The notes: generated by a model from the letters alone, not told the origin. A stretch of 54,854 bases of DNA from Candidatus Zambryskiibacteriota bacterium (GCA_016177225.1 JACOVQ010000009.1:1-54854); one strand, 5' to 3'. Counted from the stretch's first letter, positions 15,325 to 22,339 are shown. Numbers and translations are program-made.

Positions 15325-15534
15325 CTAATCTTTAATAAGTTTCTCCATAGGCACTTCAAGGGCTTTCGCAATCCTTTGGATGACTTTTAGCGAGGGGTTG
15401 CGAATACCACGCTCTATGCCGCTAACGTATGAACGGTGAACATCGAGACGCTTTGCTATATCGCCCTGCGAAAGCCCTTGTTTTAAGCGTATTGCTCTTG
15501 CCCGCTTTCCAAATTGTTTTGAAATGTTGTCCAT
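15325..15534 (-). CDS. Xre-family HTH transcriptional regulator
   Basis: 69-aa single-domain helix-turn-helix protein. IRLKQGLSQGDIAKRLDVHR is helices 1-3, followed by SYVSGIERGIRNPSLKVIQR, the recognition and stabilising helices. I chose the ATG at 15534, preceded by AGAGG at 5-nt spacing; a TTG 12 nt upstream is possible. It is the first gene of an operon with guaA (2-nt gap) and probably regulates that operon through the symmetric repeats at 15571-15595. Confidence 0.9.
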   Translation of the reverse strand: MDNISKQFGKRARAIRLKQGLSQGDIAKRLDVHRSYVSGIERGIRNPSLKVIQRIAKALEVPMEKLIKD

Positions 15535-15548
15535 AACCTCTTGCAATC

Positions 15549-15595
15549 ATTGTAGCGTCTGTCGTAAAATAGGTCTATGGAGAAACATAGGTCTA
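15549..15595 (-). promoter_or_regulatory. Promoter and operator-like repeats of xre-guaA
   Basis: TACAAT (minus strand, 15549-15554) is the likely -10. Upstream, ATAGGTCTA occurs twice on the plus strand (15571-15579 and 15587-15595), and CTATG/CATAG between them form a dyad. The pair covers the expected -35 position, a typical site for Xre autoregulation. Confidence 0.5.
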
Positions 15596-15610
15596 CATTC
15601 TTTAATTGGA

Positions 15611-15760
15611 TGGCGAACGCATTTTTGCCGCAATCCCAAAGCGAGGGTGCGGCGGAAGGGGGGTGTGGGGGGAATTCCGCCGCACCCGAGCGTTCCGCCG
15701 AGCGTAGCGAGGCGGTTAGTTCCGTTCAAAATAGGTTCGGATTTGGTCAAACAAACGCAC
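15611..15760 (-). repeat. Inverted repeat A, right copy
   Basis: Inverted copy of 13639-13776 with a 12-bp duplication. It abuts repeat B at CGCAC(C) (15756-15760); together the two form an exact predicted attP joint in inverted orientation. Confidence 0.9.
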
Positions 15761-15871
15761 CAGAATTAAACTTTCAGGAATTTTGCCGATTGATTCGGCC
15801 GCACGAAGCGCGGAAAGGTATGGAAACACTGGCTCGCCGCGCACGGCGCGGCTCGCCAAGCGCAGGTTCGA
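15756..15871 (-). repeat. Inverted repeat B, left copy (recombinase 3' end)
   Basis: 116 bp matching 17309-17424 in inverted orientation with a single mismatch. Read on the minus strand it encodes the recombinase segment SNLRLASRAVRGEP...LILVR, then continues in repeat A as LFDQIRTYFERN and a stop. Confidence 0.93.
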
Positions 15872-15910
15872 AATCCCTTGCGATTTTAAGTATTTGCTTT
15901 GCCCAATCCT

Positions 15911-17461
15911 ATGAATAACGAACAACATAAATTTTTCCTCTACGCCCGCAAGTCCACGGATGTGGAAGATAAACAAGTGCGGTCTATTGAAGATCAGATC
16001 GCGGAATTACGCGCCTTTGCCAAACAAGAAAATCTGAATGTTATTGATGTTTTGATTGAAAAACAATCAGCCAAAATTCCGGGCCGTCCGATATTTGGCG
16101 AAATGTTAAAAAGGATTGAGGACGGCGAGGCCAATGGAATTTTGGCTTGGCACGCGGACAGGTTGGCGCGCAATTCTGTGGACGGCGGGCGTATCATTTA
16201 TCTTTTGGACACTGAAAAACTTGCGAGCTTGAAGTTTCCAACCCTATGGTTTGAAAATACGCCGCAGGGAAAATTTATGTTGAACATTGTATTTGGGCAA
16301 AGCAAATACTATGTGGATTCTCTTTCCGAAAACACGAAGCGCGGTTTGCGCCAAAAAGTGAAGCGCGGAGAATACCCCGGCCCCGCGCCCATCGGCTACA
16401 TCAACGACAGCCGCACAAAATCGGTGGTCGTAGACAGAAAGAAAGCAAAAATCATTCGCGGGGCCTTTGAGCTTTACGCCGAGGGCAATTCGCGGTTGGA
16501 GGATATTTCTAACTTTTTGGCGCAACGCGGGATATTCTCCCGCGGCGGAAAGAGAATCCACAAGACGAGGGCGACTTTTATCCTCTCCAATCCTTTTTAC
16601 ACTGGGTTATTCAAATATGGCGGTGAACTTCATGAAGGAAAATACGAGCCAATCATCGCAAAGAAAATTTTTGATAAAGTCCAAGAAGTTTTAAAGCAGA
16701 GAGGACGGCCGCACCATAAAACCAAATATGAGCCGCAAGATTATTGCGGGCTAATGAAATGCGGCACTTGCGGAATGTCCATAACTGGCGAATACAGGAT
16801 TAAGAAGCAGAAAAACGGAAATGTCCACGACTACATTTACTATCACTGCACGAAAAAGAACAAAGCGGTAAAATGTCCCGAATCCTGTATTCGCCAAGAG
16901 GAACTGGACAAACAAATTTCCTCTCTGCTTCAAAAATTTTCTTTGCGTTCGGATTGGGCGGAAAAATTGCTTGCTATGGCAGAAGCGGACAAAGAAAAAT
17001 CCACCCAATCTGTTTCTGCTTTTGTTCTTGAATCTCAAAATAAAATCCACGCCATTCAAACGAAGCTCCAGCGACTTCTTGACGGCTATTTAGAGCAAGA
17101 TATTGAACGCGAAATATACCGCAAACAAAAAACAAAACTTCTTTTAGAAAAGAAGTCGCTGGCCGAGAAAATGGCGCGGATTGAACAAAAGCAGAATGAT
17201 TGGCTCGAACCGATGAGAGAATGGATAAAAGTCGCTTCAAACCTCGTCAAAATCGCAAGGGATAGCAACCTTCAAGAGAAGAAGGTTGCTGCCAAAGAAA
17301 TCTTTGGCTCGAACCTGCGCTTGGCGAGCCGCGCCGTGCGCGGCGAGCCAGTGTTTCCATACCTTTCCGCTCTTCGTGCGGCCGAATCAATCGGCAAAAT
17401 TCCTGAAAGTTTAATTCTGGTGCGGGATGCAGGGGTCGAACCTGCGGCCTTCGCTGTGTAA
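15911..17461 (+). CDS. Large serine recombinase / integrase
   Basis: 516-aa site-specific recombinase. Resolvase domain (1-150) with catalytic Ser15 in FLYARKSTD, and conserved LAWHADRLARNS. Recombinase domain (about 160-270) with IRGAFELYAEG and SNPFYTGLFKYGG. Zinc ribbon with CGTC and a later CTKKNKAVKCPESC. Then a coiled-coil stretch (about 360-440). The C-terminal segment SNLRLASRAVRGEPVFPYLS lies in repeat B, and the last 11 residues, DAGVEPAAFAV, are read from the antisense strand of tRNA-Val. It therefore integrated at the tRNA-Val 3' end. A TTG at 15899 is an alternative start. Confidence 0.93.
   Translation: MNNEQHKFFLYARKSTDVEDKQVRSIEDQIAELRAFAKQENLNVIDVLIEKQSAKIPGRPIFGEMLKRIEDGEANGILAWHADRLARNSVDGGRIIYLLDTEKLASLKFPTLWFENTPQGKFMLNIVFGQSKYYVDSLSENTKRGLRQKVKRGEYPGPAPIGYINDSRTKSVVVDRKKAKIIRGAFELYAEGNSRLEDISNFLAQRGIFSRGGKRIHKTRATFILSNPFYTGLFKYGGELHEGKYEPIIAKKIFDKVQEVLKQRGRPHHKTKYEPQDYCGLMKCGTCGMSITGEYRIKKQKNGNVHDYIYYHCTKKNKAVKCPESCIRQEELDKQISSLLQKFSLRSDWAEKLLAMAEADKEKSTQSVSAFVLESQNKIHAIQTKLQRLLDGYLEQDIEREIYRKQKTKLLLEKKSLAEKMARIEQKQNDWLEPMREWIKVASNLVKIARDSNLQEKKVAAKEIFGSNLRLASRAVRGEPVFPYLSALRAAESIGKIPESLILVRDAGVEPAAFAV
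17309..17424 (+). repeat. Inverted repeat B, right copy (attR side)
   Basis: 116 bp identical to 15756-15871 inverted, except one base. It encodes the end of the active recombinase frame and terminates in GGTGCG, which is also the tRNA-Val CGCACC 3' end, the likely crossover core. Confidence 0.93.
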
Positions 17462-17494
17462 AAGCGCTGCTCGTACCAACTGAGCTAATCCCGC
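17418..17494 (-). tRNA. tRNA-Val (anticodon TAC), attachment site
   Basis: Acceptor GCGGGAT pairs with ATCCCGC, anticodon loop TTTACAC giving TAC, T-arm GCAGG/CCTGC, CCA encoded. Its 3' end coincides with the right boundary of the integrated element; the recombinase stop codon lies inside the tRNA on the opposite strand. The tRNA itself remains intact. Confidence 0.93.
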
Positions 17495-17533
17495 GTTGGA
17501 ACGATATTATCATATATTGTATGCTTCATGCAC

Positions 17534-17616
17534 GAGCGCGTGGCGGAACTTGGTATACGCGTGCGATTCAGAATCGTATGCCGCAAGGCTTGGAGGTTCA
17601 AATCCTCTCGCGCTCA
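17534..17616 (+). tRNA. tRNA-Leu (anticodon CAG)
   Basis: Class II tRNA: acceptor GAGCGCG pairs with CGCGCTC, anticodon stem CGATT/AATCG around CAG, long variable arm, T-arm GGAGG/CCTCT. The 3' flank reads CACCA after the discriminator A, so CCA is not encoded in register. Divergent from tRNA-Val. Confidence 0.9.
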
Positions 17617-17624
17617 CACCAAAC

Positions 17625-18353
17625 ATGGAAATTTTATACGAAGATAATGATATTCTCGCCATCAATAAACCGGCAGGGCTTGTTGTGCATCCCGTACCAC
17701 AGCTAGCTGGGTACGGGACAGGTCCAGATGGTAAGAGTGTGAGTGAGTGGTTTGTAAATAAATATCCGGAAGCAAAAGATGTCGGAGAGAAGATGGGCGA
17801 AGTAGAAAGGCCGGGGATTGTGCATCGCATAGACCGAGAAACTTCAGGAATACTGCTTCTCGCGAAGACAAAAGAGGGTCATAAAGTCTTGAAAGAGCAA
17901 TTTCAAAATAGAGAAATCGAAAAAGTCTACCACTTATTTGTATACGGCAATATTACCGAAAACTACGGCACGATAAAGTTACCCATCACCAGAAGTAAAA
18001 AAGATTTTAGAAAAAGGACTGCACGACCCGCCTTCGCACAAGGCTTCGGCGCGGCGAAGGAGGCAAGGACGGATTTCGCAGTTCTCAAGCGTACGGAGGA
18101 TAAAAGCGCGACCTTGGTCGAGGCAAAGCCTCGTACTGGGCGCACGCATCAGATACGGGTTCACTTCCAGGCAATACATCACGCGATTTTAGGAGATAAA
18201 TTGTATGCCCCTAAAAAGCCGCAACTTTTGGATTTCGAAAGATTGGCTCTCCACGCAAGACAAATTAAATTTAGGGATGTTTCCGGTGTCGAGCACACTG
18301 TCTCGGCCAAATACCCGAAAGATTTCCAAAAAGCGATAGATATGTTACATTAA
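17625..18353 (+). CDS. RluA-family pseudouridine synthase
   Basis: 242-aa enzyme isomerising uridine to pseudouridine in rRNA or tRNA. Catalytic motif GIVHRIDRETSGILLLAKT contains the essential Asp. KPRTGRTHQIRVHFQAIHH and ILGDKLYA are the further RluA/RluD motifs. There is no N-terminal S4 domain, so it is of the short type. It starts 8 nt after tRNA-Leu and is probably transcribed with it. Substrate position cannot be assigned. Confidence 0.88.
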   Translation: MEILYEDNDILAINKPAGLVVHPVPQLAGYGTGPDGKSVSEWFVNKYPEAKDVGEKMGEVERPGIVHRIDRETSGILLLAKTKEGHKVLKEQFQNREIEKVYHLFVYGNITENYGTIKLPITRSKKDFRKRTARPAFAQGFGAAKEARTDFAVLKRTEDKSATLVEAKPRTGRTHQIRVHFQAIHHAILGDKLYAPKKPQLLDFERLALHARQIKFRDVSGVEHTVSAKYPKDFQKAIDMLH

Positions 18354-18426
18354 CTTCCCATGATTAAGATAATCAGCCCGGCCTGCCCCGTGAGAAATTC
18401 AACGAGGATAATATAGCCACAAAATT

Positions 18427-18822
18427 ATGAACAGAATAATTTCTCATGGGGTAAATATAGATGAAAGGCGAGCTATCGATTTTCGTGCAGGAGATACCGT
18501 GCGTGTCTGGCAGAAGATTGTTGAAAAAGGCAAAACCCGCCTGCAGGCCTTTGAAGGTCTAGTGCTTGCCCGTAAGCATGGCAGAGAAGCGGGAGCCACG
18601 TTTACAGTGCGAAGAGTTGCAAGCGGGGTGGGAGTTGAGAAAATCTTCCCGCTCTATTCTCCGGTAATAGATAAAATTGAAGTAGTAAAACGCTCTAAAG
18701 TTCGCCGAGCCAAACTGTATCATATTCGCGAAAAGGCTGCCAAAGAAATCAGCCGCCAGATGAGAAATATCCGATTGGCGAAAGATGTTGAGCCGGTTGA
18801 AGAAACTGTAGAAGCGAAGTAG
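18427..18822 (+). CDS. rplS: 50S ribosomal protein bL19
   Basis: 131-aa L19: [52 protein letters not shown] and the C-terminal [16 protein letters not shown]. Sits at the 30S-50S interface. Normal length with an acidic tail extension. It is not in the usual rpsP-rimM-trmD-rplS operon here. A tRNA-Leu follows 12 nt downstream. Confidence 0.96.
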   Translation: MNRIISHGVNIDERRAIDFRAGDTVRVWQKIVEKGKTRLQAFEGLVLARKHGREAGATFTVRRVASGVGVEKIFPLYSPVIDKIEVVKRSKVRRAKLYHIREKAAKEISRQMRNIRLAKDVEPVEETVEAK

Positions 18823-18834
18823 TATTGGCGTTAC

Positions 18835-18916
18835 GCGCGGGTGATGTAACTGGTAGCCATCTACGATTGAGGTTCGTAGGCCGTAAGGCGTGGGAGTTCA
18901 AGTCTCCCCCCGCGCA
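18835..18916 (+). tRNA. tRNA-Leu (anticodon GAG)
   Basis: Class II tRNA: acceptor GCGCGGG pairs with CCCGCGC, anticodon stem TACGA/TCGTA with loop TTGAGGT giving GAG, T-arm GGGAG/CTCCC. CCA is not encoded. Confidence 0.88.
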
Positions 18917-18957
18917 CACTTCAACTCACTATGTTCGCTCAGTGTAAACACTAGTGA

Positions 18958-18966
18958 TGATATGAT
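18958..18966 (+). promoter_or_regulatory. Extended -10 of the DM13 gene
   Basis: TGATATGAT (18958-18966) fits TGn plus TATGAT and ends 6 nt before the ATG at 18973, predicting a leaderless mRNA. Confidence 0.6.
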
Positions 18967-18972
18967 TACTGC

Positions 18973-19428
18973 ATGAAGAAAGTAATTATTTCAATAATAT
19001 CTGTTGTAATTTTAAGCATTGGCTATTGGCTCATCTCGCCATTTTTTATAGATAAAAGAGTTTCAGAAGAATTTCCCATTGAAGAATCAAAAGTTGAATC
19101 TCGCCTGATTTCTCAGGGCTCATTCGCTGGTTTCGATAGAATTCATTACGGCTCTGGAGATTTACAAGTTTTTAAAACAGAAGAAAATTACATTATTAGA
19201 TTTGAAGAAAATTTTAATGTGGCAAATGGCCCGGATTTGTACGTTGGATTTGGGAAAGACGGTAAGTATAAGAAGGGAACAGAGATAAGTAAACTGAAAG
19301 GTAATATCGGTTCGCAAAATTACGTAGTGCCGGGGAATATAAATCTCGAAGATTATAACGAAATCTGGGTCTGGTGCCGCGCCTTCTCCGTGGGCTTCGC
19401 TAAAGCGGTACTTAATTCTTCAATATAA
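18973..19428 (+). CDS. Membrane-anchored DM13-domain protein
   Basis: 151 aa: an N-terminal signal anchor (about 4-25) followed by an extracytoplasmic DM13 domain. The domain shows GSFAGFDRIHYGSGDLQVF, a central FNVANGPDLYVGFG, the NYVVPGNINLEDYNEIWVWC segment with the conserved Cys, and a terminal FAKAVL. DM13 domains are proposed to act in extracellular redox chemistry. The 3' end overlaps the convergent mpg gene by 17 nt. Confidence 0.85.
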   Translation: MKKVIISIISVVILSIGYWLISPFFIDKRVSEEFPIEESKVESRLISQGSFAGFDRIHYGSGDLQVFKTEENYIIRFEENFNVANGPDLYVGFGKDGKYKKGTEISKLKGNIGSQNYVVPGNINLEDYNEIWVWCRAFSVGFAKAVLNSSI

Positions 19429-19933
19429 ATCTGTAAGGTTTGTTTGCCCAAATTTCTCCCGCATAGGAAACGCCGATTCTGGGAGTCCGTATTACATTTT
19501 GATTTTTGATTTTTTCATTTTGTTTTTCTTCTATCCAGAGTCCGGATTTTTTGCCAAGCATTTGCCCATTCAAGCTTTTGTCTATTTGAAATTTTTTCGT
19601 CAAACGTGCTGGGCCGGAGATGTGTTCGGTGCCACGTATGAGAACAGCTGCCCCGCAGCTGTTCTCTGTCACAATATTGAGCATCCAATGCATGCCGTAA
19701 GTAAAATACACATAAATTGCGCCCGCTTCTCCATACATGGTTTTATTTCTTGCCGTCTTTCCTCGCGAAGAATGGCAGGCCAGGTCGTGCGGGCCGACAT
19801 AAGCTTCCACCTCGGTAATCTTCTCGCGAATTATTTCATTTCCAACCTTTCGCACCAAATATTTGCCAAGTAAATCTTTAGCTACGACCAAAGTTTTCCT
19901 ATTGAAAAAGTCTTTACCCAAGGTTTTTCTCAT
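19412..19933 (-). CDS. mpg: 3-methyladenine DNA glycosylase (AAG/MPG family)
   Basis: 173-aa repair glycosylase that removes alkylated purines. Typical sequence: FFNRKTLVVAKDLLGKYLVR, ITEVEAYVGPHDLACHSSRG with the catalytic Glu, YVYFTYGMHWMLNIVTE, and AAVLIRGTEHISGPARLTKKF. Slightly shorter than average but complete. Start at 19933 by alignment; TATACT ends 7 nt upstream. Its promoter region overlaps tRNA-His on the other strand. Confidence 0.93.
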   Translation of the reverse strand: MRKTLGKDFFNRKTLVVAKDLLGKYLVRKVGNEIIREKITEVEAYVGPHDLACHSSRGKTARNKTMYGEAGAIYVYFTYGMHWMLNIVTENSCGAAVLIRGTEHISGPARLTKKFQIDKSLNGQMLGKKSGLWIEEKQNEKIKNQNVIRTPRIGVSYAGEIWANKPYRFILKN

Positions 19934-19966
19934 ATTGCCTAGTATATGATATAAAGATGCTCTGAT

Positions 19967-20040
19967 GGTGGCTATAGTGTAGCGGCTCTGCACGGAGGTT
20001 TGTGGAACCTCAAGTTCCGGCTCGACCCCGGATAGCCACC
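19967..20040 (+). tRNA. tRNA-His (anticodon GTG)
   Basis: Acceptor GTGGCTA pairs with TAGCCAC, plus the extra G-1 opposite C73 that identifies histidine tRNAs. Anticodon stem GAGGT/ACCTC with loop TTGTGGA giving GTG. T-arm TCCGG/CCGGA. CCA not encoded in register. Confidence 0.92.
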
Positions 20041-20073
20041 CCCATTAATTTTATAAAATGCTATTATTAAAAT

Positions 20074-20625
20074 ATGGAACACCGACATTTTTCGCATTAC
20101 TCGGAAAGCCAAGAAATAGCGCTTAGGCTTGAAAGTTATGACGACATTTTTTCTGATTTCGACAACAGGCCTTACTCCAAGCGCGCCCTTTCGGTAGATT
20201 TTCTTGACGAAGTTGAACGCGCATCCAGAGATAAAAAAGAAGGAAATGTAGAACTTATTCTTTCGGTGCCGAAAGAAAAGCGTGAAGAATCACACGACCA
20301 AGTCATCAGAGAACGGCTCCATTCTCATTTCAATAAGCATTACAAAGGACATCTTAATGAAAAACGGAGAGTTTTGCAGTTTGGGTGCGGCATGGTCATT
20401 CTCGGTATTATCTCTATGATTGCGGCGACCATCATCGTGTTTGAAGATCCGACCAAAAATATCTGGCTCTCGTTTCTCGTTGTGTTTCTCGAGCCTGCCG
20501 CCTGGTTTCTTTTGTGGGAAGGAATGGATCAAATTATTTTTAACTCTAGAAATATTCAGCACAAACTTGATTTCTACCGAAAAATGTCTAGCTCGCATGG
20601 TCACATTCATTTCCAGTCGTATTGA
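20074..20625 (+). CDS. Hypothetical membrane protein with two TM helices
   Basis: 183 aa. Residues 1-105 are hydrophilic, with a possible nucleotide-independent alpha/beta fold (VELILSVPKEKREES). Two membrane helices follow (about 107-125 and 133-150) and a short cytoplasmic tail. The second helix reads FLVVFLEPAAWFLLWEGMDQ, with a buried Glu-Pro and Trp-Glu that look functional. I do not recognise the family. TATTAT ends 6 nt before the ATG. It is 6 nt upstream of the PAP2 gene and probably co-transcribed. Confidence 0.6.
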   Translation: MEHRHFSHYSESQEIALRLESYDDIFSDFDNRPYSKRALSVDFLDEVERASRDKKEGNVELILSVPKEKREESHDQVIRERLHSHFNKHYKGHLNEKRRVLQFGCGMVILGIISMIAATIIVFEDPTKNIWLSFLVVFLEPAAWFLLWEGMDQIIFNSRNIQHKLDFYRKMSSSHGHIHFQSY

Positions 20626-20631
20626 AACAAA

Positions 20632-21291
20632 ATGACTTCAAATTGGTCCAAAAACATTCTTTTCCTTCTGGTGTACATGATATCCGGACTGGTGCTCGTA
20701 ATCATTATCGAAGGTCTTTTGTCCGGTACGGAACTTATCCCGCTTAATACAGCGATAGAGCGACCAATCTCATTTTTGCGCAGACCGGTTATCACTACAC
20801 TCATAGTATTTATTACCAAGCTAGGCAATGCGTCGGTAATGCTTTCCGCCGCTACATTAGTCTCGGCACTTCTTGCTATGAAGAAGCGTTTTTACGACGC
20901 GGCGCTCTTCATGTCCGCGATGATTCTCACGATTGTTTCGCTGACCGTATTGAAAAATACTTTTCAAATCGCCCGCCCCGCTTCTCCTTTGATCGAAACG
21001 AGCGGCTGGAGCTTTCCTTCCGGCCATGCTACGGTAGCCACGGCGTTCTTCTTCATGCTCTCATATACTTTCTTCAAACGAATGAAGACGGCTCTCGGCA
21101 AGACTATTTTGGTGGCAGGTTCTGTCACTGCGACGCTGCTAATATACTTTTCCAGACTCTATCTCGGCGCTCATTGGACCCTCGATGTTTTGGCAGGTAT
21201 TGCTTTAGGCTTCTGGGCGACGAGTTTCGCCGCTTTAATCTTCGGCGTTTTCATAGAAAGTCGCCGTTCGTTGAGAAATACAATCGATTAA
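20632..21291 (+). CDS. PAP2-superfamily membrane phosphatase
   Basis: 219-aa integral membrane protein with about six helices. The three acid-phosphatase motifs are present: KNTFQIARP (KxxxxxxRP), PSGHA, and SRLYLGAHWTLDV (SRxxxxxHxxxD). These enzymes dephosphorylate lipid phosphates such as undecaprenyl pyrophosphate or phosphatidic acid. The GWSFPSGHAT context suits a BacA-independent C55-PP phosphatase. Substrate not provable from sequence. Confidence 0.87.
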   Translation: MTSNWSKNILFLLVYMISGLVLVIIIEGLLSGTELIPLNTAIERPISFLRRPVITTLIVFITKLGNASVMLSAATLVSALLAMKKRFYDAALFMSAMILTIVSLTVLKNTFQIARPASPLIETSGWSFPSGHATVATAFFFMLSYTFFKRMKTALGKTILVAGSVTATLLIYFSRLYLGAHWTLDVLAGIALGFWATSFAALIFGVFIESRRSLRNTID

Positions 21292-21386
21292 CTTCGGGGC
21301 GTAAACCACTCGCTTTATTTTCTGTATATTGTATAATATATGGGCACCATGTGTTCTTTCGAAAGGGGGTGGAAATGAAATAAAAA

Positions 21387-21427
21387 AAAGGAGGACATAG
21401 CCACTTCCTCCTTTCTAGAAGTTTTTT
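21387..21427 (+). terminator. Terminator-like hairpin containing an SD-like arm
   Basis: AAAGGAGG (21387-21394) pairs with CCTCCTTT (21407-21414) around a 12-nt loop, with TTTTTT at 21422-21427. The 5' arm is a perfect Shine-Dalgarno sequence without a start codon behind it. Confidence 0.6.
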
Positions 21428-21509
21428 CCACAATCAACCGCGTTTCTTGCCATACGATTGCATCCCGCGCAATCGTATGGCACTTCGCATGCTTACCTCA
21501 AACTGGCAA

Positions 21510-21547
21510 CCGCAATTCGCCCTCCTGGCGAATTGCGGCTCTTTTTT
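21510..21547 (+). terminator. Strong intrinsic terminator upstream of secE
   Basis: CCGCAATTCGCC (21510-21521) pairs perfectly with GGCGAATTGCGG (21527-21538) around CTCCT, then CTC and six T. It isolates the secE operon from upstream transcription. Confidence 0.88.
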
Positions 21548-21549
21548 AT

Positions 21550-21599
21550 TTGACTTAGTTCGCTTTTTTAGTATGATTGAAGGACGCCCGAGAGGGTGT
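21550..21599 (+). promoter_or_regulatory. secE-nusG-rplK promoter with 5'-terminal hairpin
   Basis: TTGACT (21550-21555), 16-bp spacer, TATGAT (21572-21577). The predicted start near 21584 coincides with ACGCCC (21584-21589), which pairs with GGGTGT (21594-21599) around GAGA. A run of T follows directly, then the secE ATG at 21608. Either an mRNA-stabilising 5' hairpin or a mini-attenuator. Confidence 0.65.
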
Positions 21600-21607
21600 T
21601 TTTTAAA

Positions 21608-21790
21608 ATGAAAAGACTTATAAATTATCTTCGAGAAACAAGAGGCGAGCTCCAATATGTCTCTTGGCCGACACGCCGACAAGCTATTACTTTTACCGTA
21701 GTGGTAATCGTAATTTCCATCCTCTCGGCTATTTATCTGGGTTTCTTTGATTATCTCTTCTCCCTAGTATTACAGAAATTTGTTCTATAA
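21608..21790 (+). CDS. secE: Preprotein translocase subunit SecE
   Basis: 60-aa single-span SecE of the short bacterial type. Cytoplasmic amphipathic helix LINYLRETRGELQYVSWPTR with the conserved VSWPTR motif, then one membrane helix (about 27-50). It clamps SecY in the Sec translocon. First gene of secE-nusG-rplK; 3 nt before nusG. Confidence 0.93.
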   Translation: MKRLINYLRETRGELQYVSWPTRRQAITFTVVVIVISILSAIYLGFFDYLFSLVLQKFVL

Positions 21791-21793
21791 ATC

Positions 21794-22339
21794 ATGGCTA
21801 AACAAAAAATTAGTGAAGGCAGGAATTGGTATGTGGTGCACACTTACGCCGGTTATGAGAATGCCGTTATGCGCAACTTAAAACAGCGCATTGAATCTTA
21901 CGACATGCAGGACAAAATTTTCAATGTCATTGTTCCGACAGAAAAGAAAATCAAAATCAAAGGAGGCAAAAGAGTGGAAGAGGAGGAGAAGATTTATCCC
22001 GGATACATTTTAGTAGAAATGATTGTGACGGACGATTCTTGGTATGTGGTGCGCAATACCCCGAGAGTGACGGGTTTTGTCGGTTCCGGAGTTTACCCGG
22101 TACCGCTCGATAAAAAAGAAATCGATTCGCTATTTGCCCGCATGAACGCAGATAGAGTGACGCACACAATCAATCTCTTGGAAAATGACGCAGTCCTGAT
22201 TGTCGACGGACCATTCAAAGAGCTCGAAGGCAAAGTTTCGGAAATTGACGAAGAACGCGGCAAGGTTAAAGTTCTAGTCAACATGTTCGGCCGGGAGACC
22301 CCTGTGGAGTTAGATTTTTTACAAGTTAAGAAGATTTAA
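21794..22339 (+). CDS. nusG: Transcription termination/antitermination factor NusG
   Basis: 181-aa NusG. NGN domain: NWYVVHTYAGYENAVMRNLK, YPGYILVEM and WYVVRNTPRVTGFVG. KOW domain: VLIVDGPFKELEGKVSEIDE. It binds RNA polymerase and couples it to Rho and the ribosome. Standard place after secE. Confidence 0.97.
   Translation: MAKQKISEGRNWYVVHTYAGYENAVMRNLKQRIESYDMQDKIFNVIVPTEKKIKIKGGKRVEEEEKIYPGYILVEMIVTDDSWYVVRNTPRVTGFVGSGVYPVPLDKKEIDSLFARMNADRVTHTINLLENDAVLIVDGPFKELEGKVSEIDEERGKVKVLVNMFGRETPVELDFLQVKKI

Larger units (their letters stand above)
13639..17424. mobile_element. Integrated element in tRNA-Val carrying xre, guaA and a serine recombinase
   Basis: Left boundary: GTGCG at 13639-13643 followed by element sequence TTTGTTTGACC. 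Right boundary: CTGGTGCG (to 17424), where element sequence meets the 3' end of tRNA-Val. Joining the two predicted ends gives recombinase 3' end + GTGCG + TTTGTTTGACC, and exactly this joint exists inverted at 15756, supporting the boundaries. Before insertion the malic enzyme start would have lain about 10 bp from tRNA-Val. Cargo: GMP synthase and an Xre regulator. The internal inverted repeats suggest a composite or rearranged element. Confidence 0.75.
21292..21607. other. Non-coding stretch with three hairpins before secE
   Basis: No credible gene. A TATAAT at 21332-21337 could start a short transcript that ends at the terminator at 21387-21427. It contains only tiny frames (a 9-codon ATG at 21349). 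A perfect 13-bp hairpin (GCCATACGATTGC, 21449-21461 with 21469-21481) follows, then the strong terminator at 21510-21547 and the secE promoter. This could hold a small RNA. Confidence 0.55.

Noticed and set aside
15716-15976. Minus-strand reading frame resembling a recombinase C-terminus
   Set aside because: It is repeat B plus repeat A read in inverted orientation; there is no catalytic domain, so I treat it as repeat-borne tail sequence, not a gene.
17263-17289. 10-bp hairpin AGCAACCTTC/GAAGGTTGCT as regulatory site
   Set aside because: It lies in the middle of the recombinase coding sequence; without comparative data it could be chance.
21340-21378. Leader peptide gene (ATG at 21340, 12 codons)
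   Set aside because: No ribosome-binding site, the -10 box is too close, and a strong terminator separates it from secE.
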